DNA from: Symsagittifera roscoffensis
Taxonomy: Eukaryota; Xenacoelomorpha; Acoela; Convolutidae
Assembly: GCF_963678635.1 (NCBI RefSeq)
Contig: NC_087069.1
Coordinates: 26,646,303 to 26,710,302, forward strand
Direction of reading: 5' to 3'
DNA length: 64,000 bases
Shown here one piece after another: positions 44,101-56,100 of the stretch (positions are counted from its first letter, which is position 1; every line of letters starts with the position of its first letter). A model generated the notes under the pieces. That model saw only the letters and a list, made by a program, of their open reading frames with translations, searched no databases and was not told where the DNA came from. Position numbers and translations under genes: made by a program.

Positions 44101-47100
44101 GTTTCTTGTCGTCGTAAAGTCTAGCTCTGATCCTGTGAAACTGGTTCTCACGACCCCAAGGACTCCACCGTGTTTTATTCTCAATCTCGCATGAATATCC
44201 AGTTTGCTCACACGCTAACACACAGGGACCTTCGAAGTCAATTCTGAACTGGCCAATAAAGACGTTTAGAATCATCAGGTCAGGAAAAGATGCCGTGTAC
44301 GTTTCATTTAGATTCTCAAGCTGAACTTCCAACCTCCCTCGTACGTTTGTTCTCACGTAATACCCGTGGAATCGTATCTCAAACTCCATTAGAACCTTGA
44401 TATTAAATCCCTCTTGTTTGTTCACGCAGTAAATAGCACTCGCAGGCGGATGATGAGTTACCTCTTCGGCTATGAAGTGGGTTCGAGATCCGGTTTGGAT
44501 GTTGGAAGTAACACCTCGACCTCTCGCCTAAAACTGAATTGTAGTACTTCTTCATTTCACGAGTCGGATGAAAATTCTGCAGCCAAAGCATGAACTTAGC
44601 GAATATTTCCATTCTTTCTTTCGGCGTAGGCGCTTTCGACATATCAGCTATTAGATCCACTTTATAAAACATGTCTTGTAGCTTATCGAGAAATGACCTC
44701 GGGTAATTTACAAATGGGGGTATTACAATTCTGGACAGGGGTTGATTTGGTTTAATTTGTCTGGCAAGTCCAATTAGGATATCCAATTTTCCGTTTCCAA
44801 GTTGGTTTCCAGCTGCTTTTGAGAGCTGGTTCAGATGCGCCAAGGGTTCCTCGTTGTCTCGAACATACATCGTTTCTTCGTGTATTTGCTCCGAGCACGC
44901 TGATTGATCAATTTCGACCGAGTCTACTGAGTTGTTCTGATTGTTCACATCGTTTTCTTCATCTCCGTTCTCCGAGGAGTCACTCGGCGTTGATTGAACT
45001 GTGAAGTCTTCAATGACAGCTAAGCCCGCAACTGGAGGTATGACGTCATAGAAAAATGAGGCACACATTGTCTTCATAGCTTGAAGCCATTTCTTGCCGA
45101 CTTCCTCGGACTCCGCTCTTATAATCACAGACGTCAGAGGCAAGTTCAGCCCTTTCAGATTCCCCACAGGTTGCAACTTTTTCGGACCCTTGTTAACCCA
45201 CAGCGACTTGTTCAAACAGTGTATGAGTTTAAAGCAGAACCCTTCGCGTTGCGTTGGTCTCTCGATTATGTAAACAGAAGATAGAAGAATTGTGCCGACC
45301 CAACCAATGCGACGTTGCATGTTCTCGTTTTTATATACTACTAAGAAACCCGGTTTTAGCACACAGTAGAATTTGATCCACATCTTGTGGAAAACAGCAC
45401 ATCTGAATTTTAGCCATCCTTGTAACTTATCAAAACTGTTATTTTTAATATACTCTTCCACTCTTCGTACATACTGTCGTTTCGCCTTCGAGTATTGGTC
45501 TCGTTGTTGATCACGCTGTTGTCGCTCCTCGTCTGTCATCACAGTCGAGTTGGGCCTGAGTCGTGCGAACCTACGACGTCGTCCACTGGTGCTGCTTCGG
45601 GTTCTGCCGACTGACGAGGATCCACCCGGACCTCCTGAAGTGCTGCCGCTTCGATTCGGCAACTCGACGCTGTTGTCGCCCATAGGTTGATCTTCATCGT
45701 GTTCGGCTTGGAATGTGATAAACTCTTCAGTGCAACTGGCACATGATCGCAAGTTGTCAGACATGCCTAAATAATGTTCGGAGTGATTAAAGAACTGCTG
45801 GAACAAAAGTAAATTCCTTTTTTTTTCAATAAACCATATGATATCAACGACTCAATAAAACTCCTTTTCTTCGTGAACAAAATCTAAAAGCAAGGAAACT
45901 TTTGTTGAAAATCGAAATGCGTATGATAATTGAATAAACAGATAGAAAATGGGTATAATTATTGTAAAGTCAATTCAAAATTGAAAAAAGAGGGCTGCGA
46001 AAATTCAACAAAGTTCAAATTTTGACGGATATATTACGAGGAATGAAACTATTTGCAGTGGTGTGCTTCACAATACAGATTTGCAAGAACAAACTCAAAA
46101 CTTGGACTATGATACAATTTTGAGTCAAATTTTATTAATTTCAACAATGTAATGTTCTATGATTCACTAAACATTTGACGTAACATCACTTATTTGAAAG
46201 TCAAAAAGCTATAAAAATAACTATTAAGATCGAATGTAGAATCGTTCAAGTTACCTTCGGTTTGTTATAAACTGTGAATTTTGCTAAGGTAAAAAAGTCA
46301 CCTTCAATATATTCAATAATAACCAAATAAAATCACGCTTCAGAAAATTTAACGTATTCCAAACATACTGGTATGTTTAGCTTTTGTTGTAGTTTTTTAT
46401 TCTGCAATTATTTGCAGCATTTAACACAGTTAAAACTTTTTTTATTTTTAGAATACATATTGAGGCATCTGCAGACAAATTCAGTTACGTTTTCATCAAT
46501 TCAAATAACGAAATGACAAACTCAGCGGGGAAAGTTAATGAGCACAAAAGTAGATTCTAAACTCCTTAATATATTGTTTTTTATTTCATTTTTCTGTACT
46601 CTTCTTTGTTTTCTGAAATCTTAAAATATACCAAAACAGTCGTTTAGTTTCAAGTAATTGGAAAACGTTTCAGGTCTTTCCAGTGGCGGCTCAAAATTAC
46701 CAAGATATTTAGTGAACTATTTTCTTTGAAATTAAGTTTCAGATTTCCGTTTCATTTAATTTCAGCTTGTTCAGTTTCAAGCACTTTAATCCAATTTTCA
46801 ACATGCCAAAAAGATCAATTTCTGACCCAAAAAACCCAATGTTGCATTACACCTATCACGACTGAAAATAGGTTTAAAAAAACAGGGTTCAACTAGAAAC
46901 CCTTTAATATCCAGTGCACAGATTTGATAAGAATTTGGAACGGACTGGCAACGAAAATGAAGTTCACTTCAGAAAAAATTACCTAAATTATATCGATGAA
47001 ATTATAGTTTCCACTTGAAAGACTTTTCAAGTTAGTGCCGAGGCCGTTGCGTTTTGTTTAACGGACGGTAGCTCGCTCAAATATACTGAGTCAAACTAGC

Positions 47101-50100
47101 TCGGAAATAAGTCTACAACCCAACTGAATTGATAAAACTTGAAAATGCATACAAATGTAAAAAAAACCGATGAGCAAAAAAAGTGGAATCAATGTTTTTA
47201 ATGATATTTTGGTAGCAATCGGAGCCTTCAACCCTGACCCTCTATAGCAATTGAAAACTCCGAGGAAATATTATTAATACAAGATTGATCAAATATGCGA
47301 CATAAAACAACCTACCTCCAGGCAAAAGAATTAGCCCAAAACGAGGTTTACAGATCTCGAAAAATCAATCTAGGACAAACAACTGAAAGACGATCACAGA
47401 AGTTAAAATCCGAGTCAAATTGCGTATCTTCTAGAGTTGAAGGGTCAATTTCCACTGGTTTAGTATAACACTCAACAAAAAATAGTTTCAGCTTTCCAAA
47501 ATAACGTGAATTTTAATTCTTTTAATAAAACACTTGCGGTTTTAGCAGTCCGTGTAAGCAGCGCTACGAAAAAAAAATTATTATAATTTTTCTTTTTATA
47601 AAAAAGCAATAACAAAAAACCAATTACTTTTGATGTACATTTGAATTACATTTGATGCGATAAACAGAGCTAGAAGAACGACTTAATGAACAGGAAAAGT
47701 ACGAATTTGAAACTACTTAGTTTTATCTGTTAAAAGAAAGATTAGCCTTCGAAAGGTTATTTCTTCAACTTAAAAAGGAAACAACGCATTCTTTTGCTCT
47801 AACTAAATATAGAGAACAGCAGAACTAATAAATTGCTTTCATGAAACGGCCAGAACATAATTAAATTCGAGTGGCAAATTATAAGTTTTTTCAAGTCATG
47901 AACAAAAAAATAGAATGGTATTTGAAAGATGAAGTCGATATTCAGAGTAACTGCAAAATTTGTAATATAAAATAAGTTGGGCATAAGACTACAGAATATT
48001 AGCCATCAAAATAATTTTAATGAGACTGGCAACCATTTGAAAGTGATATCTAGTTCGATCCTAATTTGGTTGTTGAATAACTCAACTAATTCGGTAGGGT
48101 AATTAAAACTTGAACAAAAAGAGATGAGTCTAAGCTCAGCACCATGGTAAGTGGGTTGAATGACGCAACTGCAGCCAGGGGGAAATAATGAACTGAATTA
48201 GCGCTCTTTCCTTTATTTGACTATCGGCGCGTATAGCGGAAAGATTCAGACGTATTTGACAACTTAGTCATAAGACGGTAGAATCGCGGGAAAAATCAAG
48301 CGACCAGCAAACAAAATTACGGAGTTTCGTATTTATTTTTTTTGTTTAACCAAATTTATGCATTATAAAAGATTCAAATTTTAGTTTGAGTGGAGTTGGC
48401 TGCAAAACAGATAATATATGCAGAACAGTTAAACGCTTTTATATTAAAAAAAATTGCTCGTATCAGGACAACGCTCTGAATGTTCCGACTGTCCATAAAC
48501 TGGTCTCGAATAGTTTTTGGTTAATGAAATATTGACAAACTTTGAGTTTTAAGCTGAATATTAAGAATCGTGAATGGAATTAATAAGACCAATTAGCCTA
48601 CCTCAATTGAATTTGGAACAATTTTGGGGTGCCGGATATTTCGCCACGCGTACATAATGTGCGCTAACTTTCAGCATCAAAGTATCACAGTGCTCTTATA
48701 GTCACCTTAGTGTTTTAGAGAGCCCTTCACAAAAATGACAAAAAAATTTGAATCGTAAAATGGCGCTGAAAAAAATTCGAAAACTAATGTAACAAGACTG
48801 CTCGTATCAGGGCGAAGCCCTGAATGTTCCGACTGCCTTTTAAGGTTTATGGAGCAGCAGTAATAACATAAAAAATTAAATGAAATAAAATAAAATGAAA
48901 TTTTTTTTTAATTTGAAATTTTTTATAAAAATCATCCCCCACACACCATATGAAGTACAAAAAGATACATTTCGTTCCTTGTAACAAACCAATTATGGCA
49001 AATAAGCTTCGTTCAACCAATTTGGAACGATTTATAAGACGGATTAAATCTCCGCTTACGCATTAATAGCGCGAATTATATCGCGCGTTAATTGTCCCAA
49101 ATTGGTCAAAATGGCCAAAACGGCAATCTTTAAACCCTCATAACTTTACGCAAAATGATCACAGGTGAAATATCTTTTCAAATTTAAGCTCAGGACAACA
49201 ATGGCTTTCGAATGATCTAAAAAAATTCCGTCAAAAATGGCTAGTTAAAAAGTGAAATTTGTCTGAAGAAAAAAAAACCCACCCCGAGCACAAATATTTC
49301 GTTACTTTCGTATCGAAAGTCGGAACAACTAGAGCAAATTTAATCTTTCAGGGCTTGAAGAGGATTATCCTTCTTTAAAAAAGTCAACTATACGCCTGCT
49401 CGTCGCTTTATTCGCTCGAAATTAGACAAACCAAAAATTTCAAATCGGTTTTTCTCGACACTGAGAAAAAGTTTTGATTTCGTTTGAATCACGACTAAAA
49501 AGGCTTTAATATGATATATCACTGGAACCTGCGCGATGATTATTTGCGGTACTTGACTTTGCGTGGAAACGCAAAAATGATTTAAAAAAAGAAAAAAAAC
49601 ACCCGAATACAAAGTTCCTCCTCATTTTCAATGGTCGGCACAAAAAGCTCCAGCTGAACATAATTCAATTCCACTGATGCTCAAAAATTTCTGTAAGGTA
49701 TACTGAACTTTTGCTCTACGGAATTTGAGTTATATATAATTGTAAAACTGCACAATTCACAACTTGAATTCGACCTTTTCTTTTACGTGGATACAATAAA
49801 ACTACAAGGGTACTAAATTATGCATACATATTCCATATGACGATCTTCTGTCTTCTAAATTCAGAACAAAAGAAAACTTCCACTTGAATTAATCTCAGCA
49901 AAAGCTAATGCGTTTCAAGAAAAAAATAAACAACAACGCATCAATTTAAAATTTAAGTTGAAAGGATCATCAAAGGACCAAAATTTCAGAAATGAAAGTG
50001 ATAAAAGTGGGACCACTTTGGGACCAATTTAAATTCATGCTGTTTTAGGTACTCAAATTTATTTCCCTTGAGTCGAAATGCAGTTTCTTTTTAGAGAACT

Positions 50101-53100
50101 ATAAATCGTGAACAAATTTGAATTTAAACAAACTGGCATAAGTTTTCACGTTCAAATGACAATTCTGGTTCCCAATAACCTTGAGTAATTTGGCATTCAG
50201 GGATATCACGATCGAATATCACAGACTTTCCTTTAAAGTTAAGCAAGCAACGCACACAAAGTAAACACAATGGCAAACAGTAAAATAGGAAGTTTGTTTA
50301 TTTAGAAAGGAGATATATGGTAAGAAAAATGAGAAGGTTTAAGTGGACTCAAAATCGATAAATGAATAAATTATGCATTCCATGTGGACTATTATGCATT
50401 CAAAAATCAATTGAGTACTGCAACTAAAACATTTCATTGGATGGAAACCTAATAGTCCATTTATGTTTTTTCATAACTGAGAAAAAATGAGAACTTCTCA
50501 TGATTATGGAGACTTAAAAACACTGAGGCGAAGCTGAGCTTCGCACAACTTGCGATAGAAATATGAATGATTATGAAAATCAAACGAAAAAAATTCAAAA
50601 AATCGTTTTTGTCAATAAAAATTACAACAAAAGCCCAAAATATCAGGAACAAAATTGCCTGCACCATTATAAACTCTATAAAGAGCTTTGTGAATGCTAT
50701 CAAAAGCCAAGTTGTCAGAAAAAGTCCTTTCTGCGGAACTAAGCAGACAAAAATAGGCAGACAGACAATAATCTAAATGAGCCAAATTTTCTATTTGCAA
50801 GAAAAACAGGTCTCAACTGGAATCAAACTCCCGGGTTTTGTCGCCTCAAGCATAGGGGTTACAAGCAACTTGAAATAAAGCTGAATCATCGAGCTACAGG
50901 AACTAAGCCGACGAAAATAAACAGACGGACGATAGTATGAAAAAGCACAAAAAATCAAGTTTACAAAAAAAGGACCCGGCTGGATTCGAACCGCTTATCT
51001 TTGCCGTCTCAAGCCTTTTTTTTCCATAATTACCAAGCGGTAACAGAGCCGAAAAACCTGAGCAGAAACCCTTTATACCGAAAAGAAACTCAAAAAAATT
51101 CTAAACTTATAAGAAATGTTATAAGTCCCTTTTCCCCTGAGAGCAGATAAATGCACACTTTTTTCGGACGCAACGAAGCAAAAGGAGTCTATTAAGTAGA
51201 TAAAAATTTAGCCAAAATTTATTAGGCCGATAACATACCAGGAAAAATGGAAAAAAATGAAGTTTTAACAAATCGAGCTGGCAAAATTACTACCAATGTG
51301 AAAAAAAATTTCGATTCTGCCGGATTTTAAAAAGCTTAAAACAACTTCAGTGAAAATTGTTTACAGCTAAAATAAACGATTCTTAGATGTGGCAACTAAG
51401 CCGACAAAACATAAGCAGACAAATCTTATGCCAAAATCTTTGTAAACCGGAACGGAACATTTACTGTTTGAAATAAACTGGTCGTGGTCAAATTCGAACC
51501 CAGGACCTTTGCCTTCTCAGGCGTATTCATTACCACCAGGCTAAGTGTGCGAGATACAGTACAAAATTTGAATTCATTTTGAGCCAATGTGCCGCCAGAA
51601 GCTAATGATCCTGTGGACAAAATTGTTTACGAGGAAAAAAAAGTCTAGTACCCGATTGCAATACCCTTGCTGTCGCGAGGGTAAGAAATCATCATTAGTC
51701 AATGATTTAATTTGCAACATTTACTATGCAAAAAGTTAACAATCAACTCCGCGTCTGGAAAAGGTCAGCGATATCAAAATTTACATGTTGTTAAAAAATA
51801 AACAGAGAGGGAAAACTCAGACACAGAAATTACCGGAAAGCACTGGTACTGAATTAAGAGTCTCTTTTGATAAACTGAACACCTTTCGATTCGAAGAAAT
51901 TTTGATGCTCTATGATTTGAGCACTTGACAATATTAAACTCAAAGTTTAATTGTCAAGAAAAACGAAAGAAATTTTAAAAGAAATTGCGATCTGCTCATC
52001 GCTTTTCTACTTGATGTAACAACAAAATTTGACAATTTTTGGTCATTTTGGAATCCAAACTGATTACGCAAGAAACTCTTTTTATTGTTTTTTTCCAATT
52101 ATCTTGAAAAAAATGAATAAATATCTTGAAAAATGAACAAAGAGGCGAAGTGGTCATACACATGCAAAAATATGACCAATAACGCTCCTGTGAAAAACTG
52201 AATGAGTAAAACTTTGAGTCTACAAAATTTCTTAAGTGACGCACGCCAACTCTGACGCATTAGCATTCATTTTGAAAAAAAAGAAACTTACCAAATTACA
52301 TGCCTTAAATTATAGAGCAGTCTATGGAGCAGTAATAACATGAAAAAATTATATGTAACAAAAACAAAATCCACTTTTTTAAATTCGAGATTTTTTTTGT
52401 GAAAATCATCCTCCTACACGCCATATTAAGTTCAAAATGATAAATTTCGCTCCTAGTAACAAATCAATTATGGCAAATAAGCTTCCTTCAATCAATTTGA
52501 AACAATTTCTATGACGGATTAAATCTCCGCTTACGCGTTAATAGCGCGAAATATATCGCGCGTTAGTTGTCCCAAATAGGCCAAAATAAGCAATTTTCAA
52601 ACCCCCAAAACTTTACGAAACAAATCACAGGTGAAATATCTTTCCAAAATTAAGCTCATGACAACATTACTTTTTGAATGGTATAAAAAAACCGTCAAAA
52701 ATGGCTAGTTAAAAAGTCAAAATTTGTCTGAAGAAAAAACACCACACCGAGCACAAATATTCCGTTACTTTCGTAACGAAAGTCGGAACAATAATAGTCT
52801 GTGTTAAAATCCTTAGAACTGTCTGTACTTAATAGCTGGTTATTGATCAAAATAAACACTTTCAAAATGAACACATTTTATCGCAACAATATTTGCGTCG
52901 CAACAATTTTTGCAACTTAGTTTGGAAAAAAAGATAGCTCATACTAAAACACAAGCATGTTCAAAACCAGACTACTATCAACTTACCACTGACATTCGAA
53001 CTGTTTCGCACGTGGCTAAAAGATACTACTGGTGATATTCTAACAGACGGAGACGACAACGCAGTAGCGGTGGCACTGCTTGTAGTCGGAGCGTCATGTT

Positions 53101-53131
53101 CAGTCGAGGCATTTCTACTTTTCGGCTTCAT
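40813..53131 (-). CDS. Oxysterol-binding-protein-related protein, ORP5/ORP8 type (five coding exons)
   Basis: Joining 53131-52987, 45766-44096, 43925-43658, 43476-43176 and 41134-40813 gives 901 residues (human ORP8 has 889) with consistent GT-AG introns, if one extra base at about 44490 is skipped. Ser/Thr-rich N-terminus; basic, coiled segment; PH domain at about 163-283 (FYCVLKPGFLVVYK, GWVGTILL, ERPTQREGFCFKL); acidic linker; OSBP-related domain from about 376 (PRSFLDKLQDMFY, YYNSVLGE, signature EEVTHHPP, EGHW); C-terminal coiled coil and a hydrophobic tail anchor. By family knowledge ORP5/8 sit in the ER, bind plasma-membrane PI4P/PI(4,5)P2 with the PH domain and exchange phosphatidylserine for PI4P at contact sites. 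The long introns hold MITEs and SINE-like repeats. Confidence 0.9.
41561..41920 (-). mobile_element. Two tandem SINE-like copies, family S2 (in ORP intron 4)
   Basis: Two diverged units about 180 bp apart. Each has on minus a tRNA-Leu/Ser-like head: TGGCTGAGTGATTAG or TGGCTGAGTGGCTAG, GAGACTCATA, CTAGGTCG, and in the first also AGATTGAATCCGG. Shared flank: AAAGCAGA...CAGATGCTATGAAAAT. A related copy lies near 59140-59290. Confidence 0.6.
42010..42120 (-). mobile_element. SINE-like repeat, family S1 (in ORP intron 4)
   Basis: tRNA-like head on minus (CTCTAGGTAACGAATACGCC; B-box region TTTTCGAATCTGACC) and the S1 3' block (AGTTGCTACACC, TGTTTTGTCTGC). Confidence 0.6.
42170..42760 (+). repeat. 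Tandem array related to 5430-6920 (in ORP intron 4)
   Basis: Four units share GTCATATCTCGGAAGCTAAA, GCAAAATTTGCAAACCCT, GACAGCACC and ATAGGGTTGCTAATTTCAA. Non-coding. Confidence 0.75.
43176..43476 (-). CDS. ORP gene exon 4
   Basis: Acceptor TTTATAG|GC, donor GATAG|GTAAGT. Encodes FTYKYHSDALWDP, matching the conserved W-H-Y...WDP motif after the ORD of ORP5/8, then a low-complexity region with His, Gly and Ser. Phase 2 out, matched by exon 5. Confidence 0.85.
43658..43925 (-). CDS. ORP gene exon 3 (end of ORD)
   Basis: Acceptor CTTAG|GTA, donor TTAG|GTACC. Encodes VMQAEGHW (conserved GHW of the ORP core), the VFWKVEK segment and a Glu/Arg/Gln-rich helix (YESARLW...QRQREL) typical of the ORP5/8 C-terminal part of the domain. 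Phase 1 out. Confidence 0.85.
44096..45766 (-). CDS. ORP gene exon 2 (PH domain and first half of ORD), with a one-base frameshift
   Basis: Acceptor ATTTAG|GC at 45767; donor GAG|GTATGC at 44095. 1671 nt; with one base removed it is exactly 557 codons and fits exon 3 in phase 0. The frame from 45764 encodes the PH domain and ORD up to RCYFQHPN; the ORD then continues one base later as GSRTHFIAEEVTHHPP. The break lies at about 44487-44494 (AAACCGGATC on minus). It may be a sequencing or assembly error, a polymorphism or a real lesion. Confidence 0.85.
45770..48824. other. ORP intron 1, 3' part, nothing further recognised
   Basis: AT-rich with no supported ORF. A TGTTCCGAC motif near 48481 suggests another degraded MITE end. 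Confidence 0.4.
48825..49327 (+). mobile_element. MITE, TGTTCCGAC family, variant B, copy 3
   Basis: 503 bp between TGTTCCGACT (48825) and its inverse AGTCGGAACA (ends 49327). The interior contains GGATTAAATCTCCGCTTACG and GCGCGAATTATATCGCGCG (a short palindrome) and matches 52310-52792. Confidence 0.7.
49390..49642 (-). mobile_element. MITE, TGTTCCGAC family, partial copy 4
   Basis: On minus, from TGTGCCGACCATTGAAAATG at 49642, it follows the left half of the unit at 58206 (TATATCATATTAAAGCC, AGTCGTGA). The other half is missing. Confidence 0.6.
50735..51690 (-). mobile_element. Cluster of three SINE-like S1 copies (in ORP intron 1)
   Basis: tRNA-like heads on minus at 50865-50812, 51030-50972 and 51545-51484. 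The last is best kept (TTAGCCTGGTGGTAATG; GGGTTCGAATTTGACC). Each is followed by the S1 block TGTCTGC..TTTTGTCGGCTTAGTTCC or a variant. The last also has the upstream CCCGATTGCAATACCCTTGC block (51651-51670). Confidence 0.6.
52135..52945 (+). repeat. Long dispersed repeat, second copy, interrupted by a MITE
   Basis: Homologous to 24885-25400 on both sides of the MITE fragment 52310-52792. Confidence 0.65.
52310..52792 (+). mobile_element. MITE, TGTTCCGAC family, variant B, copy 5 (left end lost)
   Basis: Aligns with 48840-49327 throughout (GGAGCAGTAATAACAT, CGGATTAAATCTCCGCTTAC, GCGCG palindrome) and ends in GAAAGTCGGAACA. The left terminal motif is missing. Confidence 0.65.
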
Positions 53132-53168
53132 TTTGTACCAATTGCCACAATGAAGTTCTTAAACGTAG
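52987..53168 (-). CDS. ORP gene exon 1 (first coding exon)
   Basis: ATG at 53131 opens MKPKSRNAST..., a Ser/Thr-rich segment of 48 codons, ending AGT G|GTAAGT (donor 52986). Phase 1 matches exon 2 exactly (G|GC ATG). Upstream of the ATG, TTTCCCTCAG (AG at 53170-53169) is a strong acceptor, so a 5' non-coding exon or a trans-spliced leader may precede it. Codon use (CCG, TCG, GCG) differs from the AT-rich surroundings. Confidence 0.8.
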
Positions 53169-53170
53169 CT

Positions 53171-56100
53171 GAGGGAAATGCAATAAAGTGGCTGTCAAAA
53201 CTAGTCTAAATTGCAATTGACTCAGACCTGTGGTGTTGTAATAAGACCTATTGGCAAAATGAAACAACGTTTGGGGTTATAAGTAAAATTAATTGCCCGG
53301 AGGAAATAACTTTCTCAAAGATAACACAAACTTTAACTTGGTCCCAAATTGTTAGCAAAATATAGCGTTTAAATAGACTACGAAAGAGTAAAATAGGAAA
53401 TAGTTATTTTGATAATTTGTTCTTCAATCCACTCTTAAGTTTGAATGGTACTACTTAGTACCAACCCAGCCATTCGCTATCTATCTTAAATAAAGCAAGC
53501 ATGAACAAAAATTACTGGCGAGTTGAACTGAATTTGTAATCGTCGAGAGAATATTTAATAGCAGTTTGCTTTATTCTAGAGGAATAAATCTACTTCTCAG
53601 TTAGGGGATTTCTGCTAATCTAAGTTATAATACAATCCTTGAGGGGTTATAATTTTTGCTCTAGTTACTTTCTAATTTCAACACGCTTCGAAGCATGTCG
53701 TTAAAATTTAAAGTCAAACATTCAAATGTCAAAGAAGCGCTGTAGTATGTGGTTCTAATCTTATCAAGTTCAGTCAGAAAATGAAAATGACTGACTTAGA
53801 TATCGCATCGTATGATTGTCACGGTGTTTGCCCAGTAGATGTATAACTAGTATGTATGAACAGCTTAGGGAATAGAAATCGGTTCCATTATTACACGCAT
53901 AAAGTATGAACACTTTTTATAACACGCGCATAAGCATTGAAAATTCCTAAAAACCAATCAATTTAAAAACTGATTTTGTGTTGAGAGAAAAATCAGGATT
54001 TATAAATCGATATGAAATGATATTCCGAAAACCATTCAATATTCATAATCAGCTGAACGATAACTTTTATAAAAACCAGTAGGAGATTGGCTACATCATG
54101 CAACTACAACAACCACTCAAATGGAAAAAAATGAGGTCACTTGTTTCTATTTTGGATATTTGTTAGCGTAAAAAATTGTTTACAATATAATGCATGGTTA
54201 TTTGTGCAGAAAAATTCACGCATCTGTGGAATAAAACAAAAATAATTGCAATAAATAGCACTTAATGATAACGCGATTCAATTTTCCATTCATTAATAAT
54301 TTCAATTTATTTTTGCTTTGTTTAATTTTAACTAGCCTCGAAATTTTATATATCGATTCCGATTCAAAAGCAACTAATAACTAATAAGAAGTAATATTTG
54401 ACGCAAAATGCCGATTTAATTTTGAACAAAATCTGACAATGACTTGAGTCGTTAAATTATTTTTTGCGTCAGTTTGTCAGTTACGCTTAAGCAAACATAC
54501 CAGCGTTTTCAGACCACAGAAAAAACATACGTCAAATTACTTTAAAAAACTTATTGTCATAAAGACATTCATTCTTTGTCAGATTTTATAATTTTTCAAA
54601 CGTTTAAAAGATTTTATACACTACCATTGAATATTTTAGACATTGGAAGTTTTGGTTATGTGGTTTTAAAATTTCTTTTAGACTGCATTTACGACACCGA
54701 ATTGAAAATGCATTCAGACTTTAAATATTTGAAAAGATCGTCACTGGCAGCAGAAACATACTGAGAAAACGGACGCCTCAAAGGCTTGATTTTTTTAAAA
54801 CCCGCACCCTCAAGAAAATCTAAGAACCGCGATAAACTGGACACATGTTTGGTGACGAGCAATATAAGTGATTTATGTATATACATCCTAGTTCATAATA
54901 AACAATGAAACTATTTAACCGAATATAAAACAGTAATTACATGAAATGCCATAAAATTTCTAGGTCGATTTAAATATTGAACCTTTTTGGCTAGAAAAAT
55001 TGCTTGCGGAGCAATGTTTTACTCTCAAAGCAGCGCTAAACTGCGATGAGGGAGGTACAACCGAAAAGACCCTACGAATTTTAAGCTACATAGTTTTTAT
55101 TTCAAATCACAATTATTTTTGTCCCCTCTTTCTAATATAATCTAGTCCAACTTATGCTCTTGTTATAGCCTATGTTTTGCAGGCAATACGAATCTCTTCA
55201 AAATATGACAAACAGAAAACTACCACAATAAAAAATCCTTAATTGACAAAAAATTCAATCATTTTTTAACTTTCGTCATTCTTTGCATTTAATAGAAAAA
55301 ATATAATTAGTATGGAATGGCTAGAAAAAAATTGAATGAAAGATTATTTTTTGATTTTTAAAAAATGTAGACGATCCCATATCATCCATACAATCCAAAA
55401 ACGGAAGTCGTAACATAACACCACATAAGCAGGGCAATTGGGGAAGGGGTTCTTGATTTAATGACAGCTACGAATAAAAAGAAACCCGGAAAAAGCTTTA
55501 GCTTTCAACTCTCGTGGTAACTTTTCATTTTTAGCACGCTTTTCCACTTACCAGTTTCACTTCCTCAAATTATTTAAAAGAAGAAAAGTTTAGTTGGTGA
55601 TTTCGGAAGAAACATATTCACGTTTTATTAAGGAAGCTCACACCGACCGAAGAAAAATTGAAGAAAAAAAAGCTTAATGAACCGATTTCTTTTTTTTTAA
55701 AATAAATTTTGCAATAGATAATTGCAACTAGAAGATGAAGGAAAATGCCCTCAGAAATATAACCGAGAATGAACAAAATGTTATTGTTAGTTTCAACTCA
55801 AAGAGATTGTTTATTTTTGGATTTTTTGTACCGACGAGGGAATATAGCTTCAATTAGAAAGTAACAAGCACATGAAAAAATTCAATAAAATTGAATGGAC
55901 CACAAAATTTTTTTTTTCTGAAAGCCGAAAGTGAACAAATTGTGAATCCACTTTGAATTCTGTATTTCTGAATTTTTGTGTTCACACATGTAACACAAAA
56001 ATTTTGTTAATCACAAAACTAAAATCAATCGAAATTCGATCAACATAATTGAAAAAATAATTCTTTCGAGAATTTCGTAGTAAATTTTATTTTTAGATTT

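Noticed and set aside
44440-44500. A small intron explaining the frame change in ORP exon 2
   Set aside because: The coding motif is continuous on both sides (QHPN / GSRTHF) with only one base too many; no GT-AG pair removes 3n+1 bases without deleting conserved residues.
44819-45742. Reading frames antisense or frame-shifted to ORP exon 2
   Set aside because: Shadows of the real coding frame, which has clear PH and ORD motifs.
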